DNA from: Patellaria atrata CBS 101060 | Taxonomy: Eukaryota; Ascomycota; Dothideomycetes; Patellariales; Patellariaceae | NCBI GenBank assembly: GCA_010093705.1 | Contig: MU006099.1 | Span: 91,344 to 155,343, forward strand | Direction of reading: 5' to 3' | Length of the DNA: 64,000 nt | In this document: positions 38,501-51,378 of the stretch, piece by piece | Layout: every line of letters begins with the position of its first letter | Position numbering within the stretch: position 1 is the first letter of the stretch | Position numbers and translations under genes: made by a program | Notes under the pieces: generated by a model | The model's database searches: none | The model's input: only the letters and a program-made list of their open reading frames with translations | What the model was told of the DNA's origin: nothing

Positions 38501-40853
38501 TGAAACATATTTTCAGATTTCTCAATGGCTGTTGCGAGAGATTGTAGTTTGTTTGTTGATATCTCATGGTTACAATATGCCTGAGAATGTAGCTGCTCGT
38601 GGCTAGATTCAATGATTTCAAGATGTTTCTCAAGGATCGTTCGATGATTCCGCTCATCGACTAGGAGTTCACTTTTATCCTTCAGTTGCTGCTCAAAATT
38701 TTGACTATCGCGAAGGGTATCATGAAGCTTCTGAGACATCTCCTTGACGGCATTTCCTACCTTACTACGAACCTGAGTAGATCGCTCAATGGTGGAGTTG
38801 AGCATTGCGTGGAGCTCCCGCTGAATCGAACCACGTTCCTCGTTTTCTTTCGCTAGCTCCGAACATTTCTGGTCGAGACTCATTTTGCTACCACGGAGCT
38901 TTGAAATGTCATTCCCCAGGCCATTTACAAATTTCTGGAGACTCGAAACCTTTGCTTCGTATTTCGCAACTCTTTCTTTATGCGCGTATAACTGCACAGA
39001 GAGCTCATCATTTTGAAGGATCTTAGTATCCAACTCATTTTGAATGGTCTGATTTGCTAGTTTGAGATTCATGATTTCATCGTTCAAAGATCCAAATTTC
39101 TCTTCAGTTGTTTGTGAGGCACGTCTCTTATCGTTTGTAAGAGCCCAATTCAGAACTTCTAGACACTTGCCAACAACGTTGTCTTGCCCAAAAGGTGTAG
39201 CAGACCGCTTAGATTTCCCTTTTGCAACTCTGGGGGGCACTCCACGATTTGACACCCGGTGTAGCGCCTGCTCAGATGGATTGGACGATCCCTTGAACGG
39301 TTGTGGATTAGCGAATGACGAGACGTTACGAGAATCAACCAGTAGTTTACTCTGAATAGGCTGGATATGAAGAGGTTTCAAGCGCCCACGTGAGACGGGT
39401 TCACTCTGGTTTATCCTTCCCTCGTCATTGCGTGTTTGCTGTTGGTGTGGAGCATTATTTGGGTCATCGTTGATATGTCCATCCGAGGTATCGCATTCCA
39501 GTTGCAAGGCATTTGCGCTAGTAGTCCGAAAGTTCATTCCGTTTGCTCCAGTTCGCGGACCACTGGCGGGGTTACCCCAAAGATCTTTCTTGAATTTTGC
39601 AGGTGGTGAGGTTTTCGTCTGGTTTTGCATCGGCTCTCGATCATTATGGTTCGAAGAATCAAAGTTAGTGTTTGATTCTGTTGTCCATTGTTGATTCGGA
39701 GGGACATTCGATTTTGGCTCAATTGGATCTGCTGGACTTGCGAAGATGTTGAGAATATCATCGTTCTCTTGCTGAAGAGAGCATCCAACTTTCATAGTAC
39801 TTTCCGTTCCCGAGTACTCTGGCGGAACTGTTCGCTTTGTAACATCAACAGGTCGCTTCGAACCTGACCTTGTCTTTTTGACCGCCCGTTTTCTGATTGT
39901 AGATATCTGTATGGAGGCTGTGGTCTCGCCTTGGGTATGTGGGTAAGGTTTTATAGTGGCTCCAACTTGGGCTGATCCAGAATCCTTATGCTCTTGAGCG
40001 ACGAATGGGATGGATTCGGGCTCAAATTTAGTGTGAGCATTGTCTAGAGGAGTCTGCGATCGGCGTTCTTCAAATGAAGTTTCGTTACTATTGTAATAGT
40101 ATCTTAGTTAGCCAAAATGATCCTAAAGATGGACTATTTGATGTTTAGAAGTCTACTTACCCAACCAAATTCGAAGCTTTGCTCATCTGGGCTTCGTTCG
40201 TTCGCCTGTTGAAACCATCGTGTTCTTGTTGACTGGGCTCTTGTGTGGTATTTGTAAGGGTAAGTAAGTCCGAACGGGACGTAAGGGTAGGTGTTGGCGC
40301 ATTTAGGAGCACTGGATAAGGGCAACTAGAATTCGTATCTGTTCAGAGAGTGAATTGTGAGCAGAGATCGCGACTATACAGTTAACAGCTTACCTTGGAT
40401 GCCAATGGAAGGTCTATTGGGCCGGAGATTTCGTCCCTGTTGCTGAACCTCTACGATAGGTCCCTTTCGTGTCCCGTGGAAGTCAAGATTGCGCTTGATA
40501 TTTCCAGCCGGGAATACAAAGCTCTTCGTGGGATCTTCCTCAGATACGATGGGCTTCACGAATAATCCGTTCTGACCGATAAATTTGCTATGTGGGAGAG
40601 ATATGTCTGCTTTCTTACTTGTCTCGCTTGGTGCTAGCATTTTTACAATCAGACGAGATGTCAGTGGACTGACAGAGCCCTCGAGAGATCCGTCATTATA
40701 CGATTGACTTGTCTCTCGCTTTCTCTGGTCAGAAAATTGCGTCTCAGTGATATGTGCAGCCTGGCTGTCTTGAGCTTGGACAATGTCGCTGTCATCAACC
40801 TGATCGTCGCTTTCATCCGGCTTGACTTCATTTCTAAGGCCGGATGGAGGCAT
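35584..40853 (-). CDS. Large coiled-coil nuclear protein; possible synaptonemal-complex (Sme4/Zip1-like) protein
   Basis: Five exons join in phase: complement of 35584-37709, 37779-37842, 37888-40087, 40161-40338 and 40394-40853, giving 1,675 residues. Layout: a disordered acidic/basic N-terminus of about 480 residues with nuclear-localisation-like patches (STIRKRAVKKTRSGSKR), a central coiled coil of roughly 700 residues, and a disordered C-terminus with KPRKKVDRK, repeated SQ dipeptides and KRRRSNAQKEVSAKKSRR. Long central coiled coils between unstructured ends are typical of transverse-filament proteins such as Sordaria Sme4 and yeast Zip1. This identity is inference from architecture only; a spindle-pole or cohesin-associated coiled coil is an alternative. 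The frame is open upstream of the chosen ATG to about 40,955, so a further 5' exon is possible. Confidence 0.75.
35877..35912 (-). repeat. Trinucleotide-pair microsatellite coding (SQ)n
   Basis: A six-base unit (GACTGC/GACTGT on the + strand) is repeated about six times inside the C-terminal coding region, encoding alternating Ser and Gln on the minus strand. SQ pairs are potential ATM/ATR (Mec1/Tel1) sites, and the tract can expand by slippage. Confidence 0.75.
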
Positions 40854-42454
40854 GATAATTGGATCGTCCACAGGCCTTCGGAATACGTATCGGAAAAAGT
40901 TTGTCAATCGACGCTCGAGGAAATATAGGTCCAGGATACTAATACGATGACTTTAAAAACACAAAGAGCCACGTTTGAAAACTACAGTCTACTTCTAGAG
41001 TCACTAGAATCTCATTGTAGAAAAGGAAGGATAGAATGAAATCCAGTGTGCGAATGCAACACAGGTAGCGAAAGTATGGAGAAAGTGCAGAGAAGACTTG
41101 AGAACGGAAGGTGGAGTTAGTGAGTCTGTCGCTGCTTCCCTTGATGGCAACTATATGAATGCAACTACCTACCTTCCCTACTGTGATCATTGAACGGGGC
41201 TTCTGCTACCTCTTCTTTTGATTTTTATATGCCATTATATTGACTTTGTTTGACTATTATAAAACAGGAGAGATAGTTCTTCAGAGGTTCTTAAGACAGT
41301 TTTGATCTCCGATGAGTTCACATAAGGGACTAGAGAAGTTGAAATCTAAGTCCATGCACAACCCAATGCCATACCCGACGGACGTTCCGTTGACAGATAA
41401 CTTGACGAGATGTCTGGTTTAGTTAATCTCACACTCTTCATTCGTTATCCAAGCCGTACCACAGAGTATAGGTGCATCAAATAGGTCTGAAGATGTATCC
41501 TACTTAACTCTGTAAGACGCCGGATGAAAATTGAAACGCTCGGTATGCTGATAATCATGGTAGGGTATTCGTGCAAGATGCGTTCTACTGTTGTGACTCC
41601 CGCTCGAAGTTTGGATTGATCGTCCTTCACGAGCCCCAAGGATTCGAGCGTAGCGCCTACTACGCATGTATTGCACCGTATGTAGGTAAGGAGAGACATC
41701 CTTAGACGCGAACCAAGGCACAGAGGCTCTGCAGCAGTATTCCATACTCCATACCGGGTTTCCTAATGACCATAAGGGGGGATAAGAATAGACAGAAACG
41801 TTTCATTTCAAAACTCCGGTATTTATCCCCTATATATAGCCCTCTCCACCCCTCTCATACCGAAACCTTGGAGACTATAGTTTAAGATGCGCATCAGTGC
41901 ATGAATTTGCGTTTTTCAACTTGAGCGGGAGTTGAGATGCGCAAACAACAACAGGGAAGTATGGGCGCGAACGCAGGGACCAGATTCAACCGGCCACCAA
42001 TCAGACGGTTAAGCACATTTTCCCATCACCGTGCATAGACCATCTCGTCCATCCCATCCTCTCCCCCTTCTTAACCGCCCACGCTCTATTCATGCTATCA
42101 CCAATCATTATCGCAATCAACCCTTCAAAACTGCCAGGTACGAGAATTCCATTGCCGTAATGGTGCGTTTCCCTCAAAGCCAAGCAGATTTTCTCCCTGG
42201 GATCCTGGCTTATCACAACGACACACATTGTGATTTGGTAGCCGCCAGACCGTTATGGTCTCGATGCGCTGCAATGCTCTTCACTCAAATAGAGCATCTT
42301 GGTCGCACCCTCGCGATACCCCTCTGAATGCGAGTTGACCTCTACGACCTTCTCCAGACATTCGCTGATTTCACTCTGCTATATACCGGTTGAAAACCAC
42401 CAGAGGCAAGGAACTCGACTTACTGTTCTTCTCGCGTGTTTCCAAATTTTCACA
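40854..42454. other. Intergenic between divergent genes
   Basis: Upstream regions of the coiled-coil gene and the membrane protein. The minus ORF at 40939-41190 might hold an upstream exon of the coiled-coil gene but has no support. Elsewhere nothing is recognised. Confidence 0.4.
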
Positions 42455-43172
42455 ATGAAGTCGAACTTCATACTTTTAGCACTTTCTCTTCTCTCTTCGG
42501 CCGCAATTGCAGCAGAATCTACGGTGGGACCGGCAGTCATAGTCAGCGAAGAAAACCCAAGCAGAACCGGCTTAGCGACCCTAATTTCTCCAGCAACCGC
42601 AGAACCTACTGACGTCGCCACCACAAGTGTCAATGAGAATGGAGCCCCAATTTCTGGATCGAATGGAGGAGAGACAATAGTCGAGGGTGGGGAAGGAGAT
42701 GACGCAGCAGGCGCAGAGGGAAATGATACCGGAGCGTTCACTATCTCCAAGGGGGGTCTTGCTGCTATCATCACTGTTGTTGTAGTAGTTGTTGTATTTG
42801 GAAGTGAGTCGGCCTGCTAGATCTGCATGAAATAATTGACTAACCCCTATTTTAGTCGCGTCTGTCATTCTTTACTGGCTTGCGAAGAAACGACAATGGG
42901 AAGTCCGCAAGAGCATCAAACGTGCTTCTCGCCGCCTCACAGGTAGACTCGACAATTCAAAGCGGAAGCGTCAGAGCACACGAATTGTATCGCCAACCCG
43001 AACACGGAGACCTGCCGATCTTGAGAAGGGAAAACCCACTACCGAGAGAGTGGGCAACCCTGCAGGCGGTAAAACAACCACAACCACCACCATTTCAAGC
43101 ACATTTGATGTTGAGACGCCCACTGACAAGTCTTGGAAATCCAAACTCGGCCTCGGAGGCGGAAAGAAGTAA
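42455..43172 (+). CDS. Single-pass (type I) membrane protein, unknown function
   Basis: Exons 42455-42803 and 42856-43172 join in phase to 221 residues. A signal peptide (MKSNFILLALSLLSSAAIA) is followed by a ~75-residue Ser/Thr/Gly/Glu-rich ectodomain and a transmembrane segment (AAIITVVVVVVVFGIASVIL) interrupted by the intron. A strongly basic cytoplasmic tail (KKRQWEVRKSIKRASRRLTG) ends in SWKSKLGLGGGKK. The Thr-rich tail stretch (T6) and basic repeats suggest phosphorylation or lipid contact. The layout is like fungal wall-stress sensors or cell-surface adaptors, but no WSC or other named domain is present. Splicing preserves the membrane helix, which supports the model. Confidence 0.75.
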
Positions 43173-45054
43173 ATACAGACCAGATAATAAGTGTAATGTG
43201 TTCAATGTCCGATGTTATCCACCACTTGATTTTCAGGGCATCGATCAAAGATGGAGTACGGAGCTTGTTGATTATGTACGATTTTCTTTCTTGTAAATTT
43301 CCTTTTTCTATTCATTTTCTAAGAGCATCGTGCGAACGGAAAGCCAAATGTTCCCACTTCCATCAATTACGAGATACCCTTCCAACCTCTTGAGTCCAAA
43401 CTTGAAATTCGTCTACAATGTATTTCAATCTGTCTCTCCCTTATGGATTACAATGGATAGGACTCTTATATATTGTTTGTCTCTAACCAATCCTCTGAAA
43501 TGCTCCTCCGGAAATCAAGCCTTGACTTGTCCTTCCCTTCAACATCCCGAGATCACCATTCAGTACACCGCCCGCTTTTTTTTTTTACCGATACTCGTCT
43601 GATCTCCTCCATTCTATATATATACCCTAACTGTTCATAGTACCATCCCGAGTCTATTACCCGACTGAGGCCCGATCCCAAACTGATGTATCTAGGTGGT
43701 ATTATTCCTTCTCCATTATGGTCACCCAACTCTCCCGCGCCCACTCCACGTTCTACCACTCGTAACCTCTAATCGTACTCCACAAAAAAGAAAGGCAGAA
43801 AATACAAGGTGAATTCTTGTTTGAACGGAAATTATAACTATCCGGAGTAGCTTATGGTATAATGCTATCATTCAACATCTCCTATCTCCAGTCAAGCATA
43901 AAGAAGTTAGCCTATCAAAGACTCTTAGCCACATGATCATACTGACTAATAAACAATATAAATACCATACCGTCTTCTAACCCTCATCCTACCAGAAAAT
44001 TCCGGCAAGCGTACGAGCTGAAGCATACCAACTTAGGGGAGGGTGTAGTCATCAACACGATCGCGTAAAGATATCCCAGTCCCGTCCCCAACCCCTCAAA
44101 ATCAAAGTACCTATACATATGCTGCATTTTTCCACCATATATGCGCCCTCATACCCACTTGAAAGACCTCCATAGAACCCCTACCTATTACTCACCCAAC
44201 TCAGACACGGGTACGTAAAACCCCCTTCAGCCAAAACATGCCGACCCCGAAGTAACACGCTCATAAACACGCGGACAATCGCTCAAATACCGCATTCAGG
44301 TGGCCGAATCCGCTCTGCCTGTTCCCTATCATAATTAAAATATTTTCCACCACTTGAGTCGACGCATCTTATCTAAGCAGTCGGCATATCCTCGGTACAA
44401 GTACCCGCATTGGCTCCGGCTCGGATTAACGTTCTGCCACGAAGCACAACATCATCTTGTCAAATTCCTTATCTCTTCTTTTTGTAATCCCTAGGTAGTT
44501 GCATTGGTTGGATTTGTTGTTAGGCTAGGGCGTTGATTTTGATGGTTATTTCACTGATCTTTTTTACTTGTGTTGATTCTTTTCTTAGTAGCGGGATAGG
44601 AGGTCAGTGTTTCTAGTTCTGCCCATTTTGTTCACTCCGATGTGCTCTATTTTACTTCATCACTCCTGAAGGTTTCGTACGGCAAAAATGATTCACGATA
44701 GCATTGTCTTCATCTTACAGTGACTTCATCATCATATATACACGACAGTCTCTCCACTTGCATTCTATTACCTAAGCTATCACTACCCTTCCTCTTGGTC
44801 CCGATCAGTCACGAAAACAAAACTATTCAGCACCTATATCTCCTTCAATAGCGAAATCTCCGCCAAAGATCAGCTCTTCGTATTCAGTATGACGAGCATG
44901 CGGATTCGCAGATGCTGCCGCTGACCAGAATAGACAGGAGGTGTAGCTATACGCGTGTGGTGAACCATCTGCTGGCTATAGCTGGACATCGGTATGTCTG
45001 AAAAGAATCGCACGCTCTCTTGGAGACTCGTCCTTTCCTCCACAATCCCAATTC
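43173..45054. other. 1.9-kb pyrimidine-rich gap
   Basis: The + strand is C/T-rich over most of 43,300-44,300. No ORF of coding character was found; ORFs at 43330-43602 and 43553-43759 are low-complexity. No RNA gene recognised. Confidence 0.4.
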
Positions 45055-46033
45055 TCATTGTTGTAACTTTCTTCCGATAAAAGCGAGACTAAGCTTGCGT
45101 AAGGGCGCGGCAGTAATCCCCAAATACCCTCCTCTTGGTCGTCCTTCGTTTGGCCCTTCCCGTCCTCGAGTTGAACTTCTGGGTGCGAGATCGTCGATTT
45201 GGTAGGTGGGTGTGCTGGTGTAGGTCTTGGAGTCTTCCAGTTGTGCACGGCATTGTCCTCGATATATTTCCGCGTCTACAACGCTGAATTCTTGAGATTC
45301 GGGTGTTTTTGTTGATTCATTTCCACTCGTCTTGCTGAGCGGAGGTTTAGTGGATCGGAATGCAAAAAGGCGTGGGGTAGTCTCGATGCGAGGTTCCTCG
45401 TCCTCGTTCTCGAGATAGTTACTGCGACCACGCGGATAGCCCTTTGATCCAAATGTTGCCGCGAACCATTCGGAACTTTGCTTTCTTCGAATCCCTAATC
45501 CTCGGGCCGTTGTTCTGGCCTTTCCCACCAGTTTTTCAGGAAGGAGGGTGAACCAAAAACCCCAGCTCTGTCTAGGACACAATGATGGAACTCGGAAATC
45601 GTTGTTGTGTATTAAGGTGGTGACTTTGCACTTGCCATAATTTTGATCCAGTTCGACTGAATCGACAAGGTCCTCATTGGGATCAGGATATTGCCTTCAT
45701 CTACGGCATCCAAATCGTCATCGAAATGGATCTCCTCGTCCTGGTAGGTCTGGGTATCATGTTGGCACAGTGATTTGTACATTTCGACTACTTCAGCATT
45801 GGAGCAGGCGTGAGACGCGCGAGGGGGTGAGAACAGCGAGATCGTGACTTTGCACCTGCCCCATAGCTATTATCCAGTTTTCCTGGATCGACAAGGTCCT
45901 CATTGTCGTCAAGGATATTTCCTTCATCTACTGCTTCTAAATCGTCGTTAAAATTGATGCCTTCCTCCTCGTAAATCGGATGCGGTTCTAGTACCTTGAA
46001 TGTAAACGCTGCCTCACGGCTTTTAGTCATCAT
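45055..46033 (-). pseudogene. Unknown acidic-repeat protein gene with internal duplication, probably broken
   Basis: Two minus-strand reading blocks carry copies of the same ~140-bp unit. The upstream block (46033-45788, ATG start) includes EEEGINFNDDLEAVDEGN, then ILDDNEDLVDPGKLDNSYG. The second copy near 45,640-45,770 encodes DEEIHFDDDLDAVDEGNIL, then after a one-base length difference continues in another frame as DPNEDLVDSVELDQNYGK. That frame runs on for about 200 codons to 45055, including WGFWFTLLPEKLVGKAR and EWFAATFGSKGYPRGRS. The DNA similarity shows a tandem duplication; the frame offset means either a missed intron or a disabled host gene. No family recognised. Confidence 0.4.
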
Positions 46034-49000
46034 GGTCTTTGGTCTTTTTGAGGTTGCTGTTGAAGTTGTTCCCAGTGTGACTTTTCAAAGTGTAAACTTT
46101 GGTTCTCGTCGAGGTTGATAGGTTTCTTCGTAGATAATATCGTTACGTCTGAAAGGACACGCGGAATATTTGTCGATGTTGACCATGCTGTTCATTTAAT
46201 GAAAATAACTTGTTGCAGAAAGCTGTGAGAGCAATTATGGATGATTTGTGTTGTTGTGGAGGTTGAGAGGAGGTGGGCCAGGCGATACGAAAATTTGTAT
46301 TGTGCGAGGCTCCAAGAGGGGATGATAGTCACGTATAGGTATTGGGTGGGATTAAGAGGTGTGCGGGCCTAAACACCTATAGAATATTGCTAATAGAATT
46401 CACAGGCACGATCATGGATTACGGCACGGTAAAATTACGAGATCGAAAAGGGGTATCATTCTACAGGATTTTCGTACAAAAACGAGAGGAAAGCCTCCAC
46501 AAAGCACACAAGAACTCCCAACTCCACCACAAAAACACCCCAAAGCACCACCCAACGCCGCAGCAATCAAAAAAAGCGACACCAGGAAACAAGAGCTTTT
46601 TGAATGGCGTAAGGCCCAAGAGGAAGCGCCACCGAAGCACTGTAAACAGACTATCGGTATCTGTATGCTTTTACACCATAGCAAGCATACCGAAGGACAC
46701 TTACCAATGCCAGAGAAGGATTCTACGGCCAGACGGCCGAAAGGTGAAGATTTTAGGCCTCTCGGCCAGCGTGTCTAATCTCAAAGGGAGACCAGGGGGT
46801 TGATCTCCCGCGGTCGAACTAAGAATCCATCAGTACAATCCAACAGGAACCCACAGTGCCAACGACTTACTCTTCGACACGCGGTGCTGGCGGCGTTTCT
46901 TCACCCCACCCACCGCATCCGCCGTACTGACGGCGGTCCTAGCGGGGCCGACAGGGCCTCTATGGTCCCTGTACGCCCGGTGGTGGTCCGCCAGGTAGGC
47001 CTCCGCCTCCTGTTCTGAGGCGAAGACCTCTTCCACCGCCAGCACGGTGGTTTGAGTGTGCACCTCCATGGGAGCGGAGGTGGAGGTGGTGGTGATCGTG
47101 GCGATGGTGGTGGGTAGGGTGAGCCCCATGGCCCAGGACAAGACGTCGTAAAGTTCCGGGTTGCCCCGGAACGGCAAGAGAAGGATTTTCCTAAACATTT
47201 GATCTGTCGCGTCTCAATGTCAGAATATGATTCTGCTTTGTAGCAGCTTGTAAAGCTGTCTTGCTTATTATAGGAGTGTAAGGGGTAGTGGGGTTGCATA
47301 AGGGGTTGGAAATTGAACGGTTACTTACGATGTCGTCAAAATATTTTTCGTTAAAGAAAAAGGAAGAGAAGAAAGACGCGTGAGGTAGTTATGGGTTTAT
47401 ATTGCGGGCAGAAACGGACTAGCGCGCTTCAGTAGCTATTGGAAGCAGTCAATAGACCTGCTGGACACGCTCACAGAGCAAACGGGTGGTGCAACAGGTA
47501 AATATTGCCATTTGGTTAGAGACTAACTGAAGGTCATACACCATATGGAGCCACACATGCCATTGACTTAAGCTAGAACCGTACTGAAGCTCAATTTGTA
47601 GTGAGTTATTTGCAGAAAATGCACGGCGAGGGCCAAAGGGGGAGTCTAAGGCAGTCAGAGAGTTGTGGGATAGCGACTGGACAGGTTGAAAGCTGGCCAT
47701 GGGGCCTCCCTGTTGATTATGTGCTATTTGGAGGCTTTCCGGTGGGTATTATTACTCTATAAGCTCTTCTCGTTCCGTGAAGCGGATGTAATTAGTATAC
47801 ATAACTATACGCCAATCAGTAGAAGCATAGGAAAGGGGTACTGCCTTTCCAAAGCATTCCCTACAGTTCGTTATCGGTTTATGTCTTAACCCAGATATTC
47901 GATCCAGCCGTATGGATCTCCTTTCTTTCACACTATCAGAAATGACCCATATATCCTCTACTTGAATTTCAATTCAAAAAACTGCTTTACGTTTCCCTGT
48001 ATATTACCACAGTCTCAGTTCCCAAGGCAAACCACATCTCCTACACTTCAAGCAGGAGACGCCATCAATAATCCATTTCGTACACCATACCCATACTCAT
48101 TCAGGGCAAGCACAACAATCACCTTAATTCCAGATCGGATACACACCTACCTTCGCAATCTGTACACCTACTAACAACCGTTCGACCGTGATTCCACCAC
48201 CTACAATTACCCCTATACCTCTCTATCCTCGCACAAGCACCCCGGCAACTCCTACAGATCGCGTGGAAATACCACATCGCGGATATTGAAGTATTGTATA
48301 CACAATGGGACAGACCTGTTGGATAGCACTATCACACTGGCAACCATACTACGCTGGATACGATAGAGCAGGGAGGAGAAACTGGATGATTGAGGGCCTG
48401 GATTTGCATTCGTACAATTTCTAGATGGAATGCTAAAGCGCACGAATTCCAGAGGGGTGAAGGATACACCGTGTTCAAGGGTTACCGATCTAGTTTTCAA
48501 AGAGTGGCATAGGGGAAATGAGTGTGGCATTAACATATTGAGCAGGAGAGGTATAATCGGAAGCATTGGATCTCGCAATCCGCGATACGATCTTGATCTA
48601 TGAGATACTTTGTATTTCAGGCATTATAGTACTCTACGGTAGGTCCACTATGTCATGAAGGCCATATTGTAGGGGGTAGTTGTCACGGGCTAGACCAATA
48701 GGTATAAGTGCCTTGGATGATCCAGCGGCTTAGCCATGCTATACTTTGATAGAACAGCTGACGCTGTTCTGGCACTTTCTTTTACTTTCTTTCCTTAAGT
48801 TTAAGCTTTATGGATGATCTAGTAGCTTAGTCATGTTGTACTTTAATAGAACAGCTCACGCTGTTCTGACACTCTCTCTTACTTTCTTTCCTCAAGTTTA
48901 AGCTTCATGTACATGTAGCAATATACCTTTCAGCTTCCATCTGAGGTTGAGCCTTGACAGTAGTTTGTAAAATGTTCTGAATTTGTAGTATAGATATGGC

Positions 49001-49977
49001 ACCTTGCTATTATACTAGGAGATAAACTAAATTTGGCCGGTATATTTTGTGTAGCGATATAGATGTGAAAAAGCATAGGGAGTCGAGTCCCCATGCCCCT
49101 TTTATCTAAAGTATAACATATTTCATCCATCCGATTTGAGAGACTTGCTTCTAGAGTTTTTCCCTAGAATAGGGGCAGTGCCAACTTTCTAATATTCGAA
49201 ATGTAGTTCGATGGGATTTCACTCTACCTATTGATAAAATTCCCTTGATATTAAACCTGCTTCTAACCTCCTCTAAGTCTGGATCGAGAACTTCCCCATC
49301 GAATCGGCAGAATAGGGTTTCTGATAAATATTCCATATATCTCTTAGCAACCCGCTTAGTATAGTAACAGAGATGTATGGATATAGAGTGGGCCCAGGTG
49401 ACCATTCGTGTCTAGGATTCTAATATAATAGGAAGAAGGAGGAGGCTAATATAAGGGGGTGTCAAAGGGGCAAGGAGTTAAGTATCTATATATGAAGAGG
49501 AGGGATTACTTAAGGTTCATGTAGAAGAATAAATATATATATTAATACTTAAACAAACTTTGAATGAAAGGAATAAAGAATAAGAGTTCTCAGGAGCTGC
49601 GATTTCAGTTTCATCGAATGTATTCCACGTCCGATTATGGGGTTAAGGCTATTGTAGGGCGATGAACGTAGAGTTTTGATAATCCTTATACACGAACACA
49701 CTGAATATTGCGGCTTTATCGTCGTATACATAAGAAACTAAGGATATACATGGAGAAACTGAACTGGTGTGAACTACGAAAGCGAGCAAGTAACAAGACG
49801 TGTAACTGTATAGCTATTAGTAACGAGATTTTCGATATATATTAGATAAAACCTACAATTCAATAAATAAAAGGGGGGGAATAAAACAAGCATAACCATT
49901 TAGGCGGCTACCTTCCACGGCGCATCCAGCCAAATAGCTGGCCCACCCTGGTCCCTCATATATCTACCTACTCCACA
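46034..49977. other. 4-kb gap with scattered ORFs and repeats
   Basis: Holds a GC-rich island at about 46,850-47,180 in otherwise AT-rich DNA. Within it a minus ORF (46830-47198, 122 codons, including EEVFASEQEAEAYLADHH) has plausible composition but no known domain. A + ORF (46342-46803) is low-complexity. A tandem duplication lies at 48714-48907. From 49,400 to 49,900 the sequence is AT-rich and stop-dense on both strands. Confidence 0.35.
48714..48907. repeat. 97-bp tandem duplication
   Basis: Two adjacent copies of about 97 bp (48714-48810 and 48811-48907) begin TGGATGATC and end TTTAAGCTT-x-A. They differ mainly by transitions. Each contains the palindrome AACAGCT-(G/C)-ACGCTGTT. The array is non-coding. 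The transition bias could reflect repeat-induced point mutation, but two copies are too few to be sure. Confidence 0.7.
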
Positions 49978-50522
49978 CTACTTCCGCTTCTTCTCCTGGA
50001 ACCTGTGCTTCAAGGTCTATATATCCAGTTAGTAAGATATATCCAAAGCTAGAATCGAAGAGAGGTGCTGGAAGGAGGTGAGGAACGTACCTTGTGGCTC
50101 AGGAAGAGGAGCCACCACTCGTCTCCACTATTGGTAGAGGAACTGAGCGATACCCAGGTACCAGTACTCACTTTTTCATAGCATTGCGGCAAAAAATGAG
50201 GGGTAGGTTCTAGGGAAGTCAGTTGTTGAGTGTATGGACAGCGAGCAGACCTGGAACAGCTTACGAGATGTCGAATTGTGGTTTGAGCGGAAGGGAGGAA
50301 AGTGATATTAGGGTTGAGGAGTGATGTGAGGGGGATTAGAGAGATGTGTAGTTGGTTTGGAGATGGTGTGATAGTGCCGGAAAATAAAGTGGGAATGTTA
50401 AATGTGTGGGAGTCACTTGGAGTTCGGAAAAGCGCTTTCCGGGCGGTTGACGGAAAAACTGAAAGACAAATCTCAATGCCCAACCAGTCGAACAACACAA
50501 AAATTAGGGAGAAGGCAGACAT
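49978..50522 (-). CDS. Hypothetical small membrane-anchored protein
   Basis: Exons complement of 49978-50016 and 50091-50522 join in phase to 156 residues. The intron is textbook (GTACGT donor, ACTAAC branch site, TATATAG acceptor), which is the main support. The start is ATG at 50522. MSAFSLIFVLFDWLGIEICL is a hydrophobic N-terminal helix (signal anchor or uncleaved signal). The C-terminus after the splice is basic (TLKHRFQEKKRK), preceded by NSGDEWWLLFLSHK. The middle is Ser/Thr/Pro-rich with no known domain. It might be the last part of a longer gene. Confidence 0.45.
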
Positions 50523-51378
50523 ATTGGGTGCATCGCTGCTGGACCGCTATTGAACGTTTTCACCGCTTTAATCTTTCCTTTGGTTCACTTATTCCCGAGT
50601 TCTTTATAGTACAGTTACGCAAATCTCACTTTAGACTCATGATTGATACTGCTATAAAGCGCCGTCTAAGAGGGATTAAATCCTTTGAGATCTAACTCCT
50701 AGCGCCAAAGGACTTAGCTGAATTGCTATGTTCTCTACCTACCACCAGTACTCTAAGGCTATTTGCTTCATAGCACTGATTGCCGATCCCCCTATTTGCT
50801 CTGCCAAACCACTCTCGCAAACCGGTAGCAATAGTCTTCAGATTGGAACCATAACAGAAAGGAAAGACACAAAGGGGCTAGTATGACTAGGTTGATGTCA
50901 GTGGAGGGAGCTCAATTAGTTAGCATATCCTATACCAGCTTAGCGGGAGAAGCTAGCAAGGTGAATGAAGCTTAACCACACTCCTTAGGAGAATAGCGAA
51001 AACCACGCAAACTCTGTAGGTATATACACTTAATGGCTTTTCGAGTGGTCGAAGGGGACCAAAGCAGCAGAATATAGTTTGGATAAGGAATACGGGAGAA
51101 GTGGGATTCGGGAATTAGTATTTTAAGCAGCTGCTATAGAAACGATGCTAATCGTACAATTATCACAATTTATCCTCATAGCACTTTGTAAGAGTAGTAT
51201 TCAATAACGAATCAAATTGCAAACCGTATTAGAGGAACTCGTGCACTTGTGTAGTGCTATCTAACTCCAATCCCAACTTCTCTAACGCCCTACGGCCCAC
51301 AAGGACCACTCATGGCTGAGTAGAGAATCCAGTCAGCAAATCAGCAGTGGATCAAATATAAACTTCATCGCTCAGAGC
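50523..51378. other. Intergenic
   Basis: The + ORF ending at 50695 (AIKRRLRGIKSFEI tail) overlaps the 5' end of the minus-strand gene and has no known motif. Nothing else seen. Confidence 0.4.

Noticed and set aside
48681-49405. Solo LTR or retrotransposon remnant (TGTCAC-type start and nearby minus ORFs)
   Set aside because: No partner repeat, no primer-binding site and no recognisable polyprotein motif; only the 97-bp duplication is supported.
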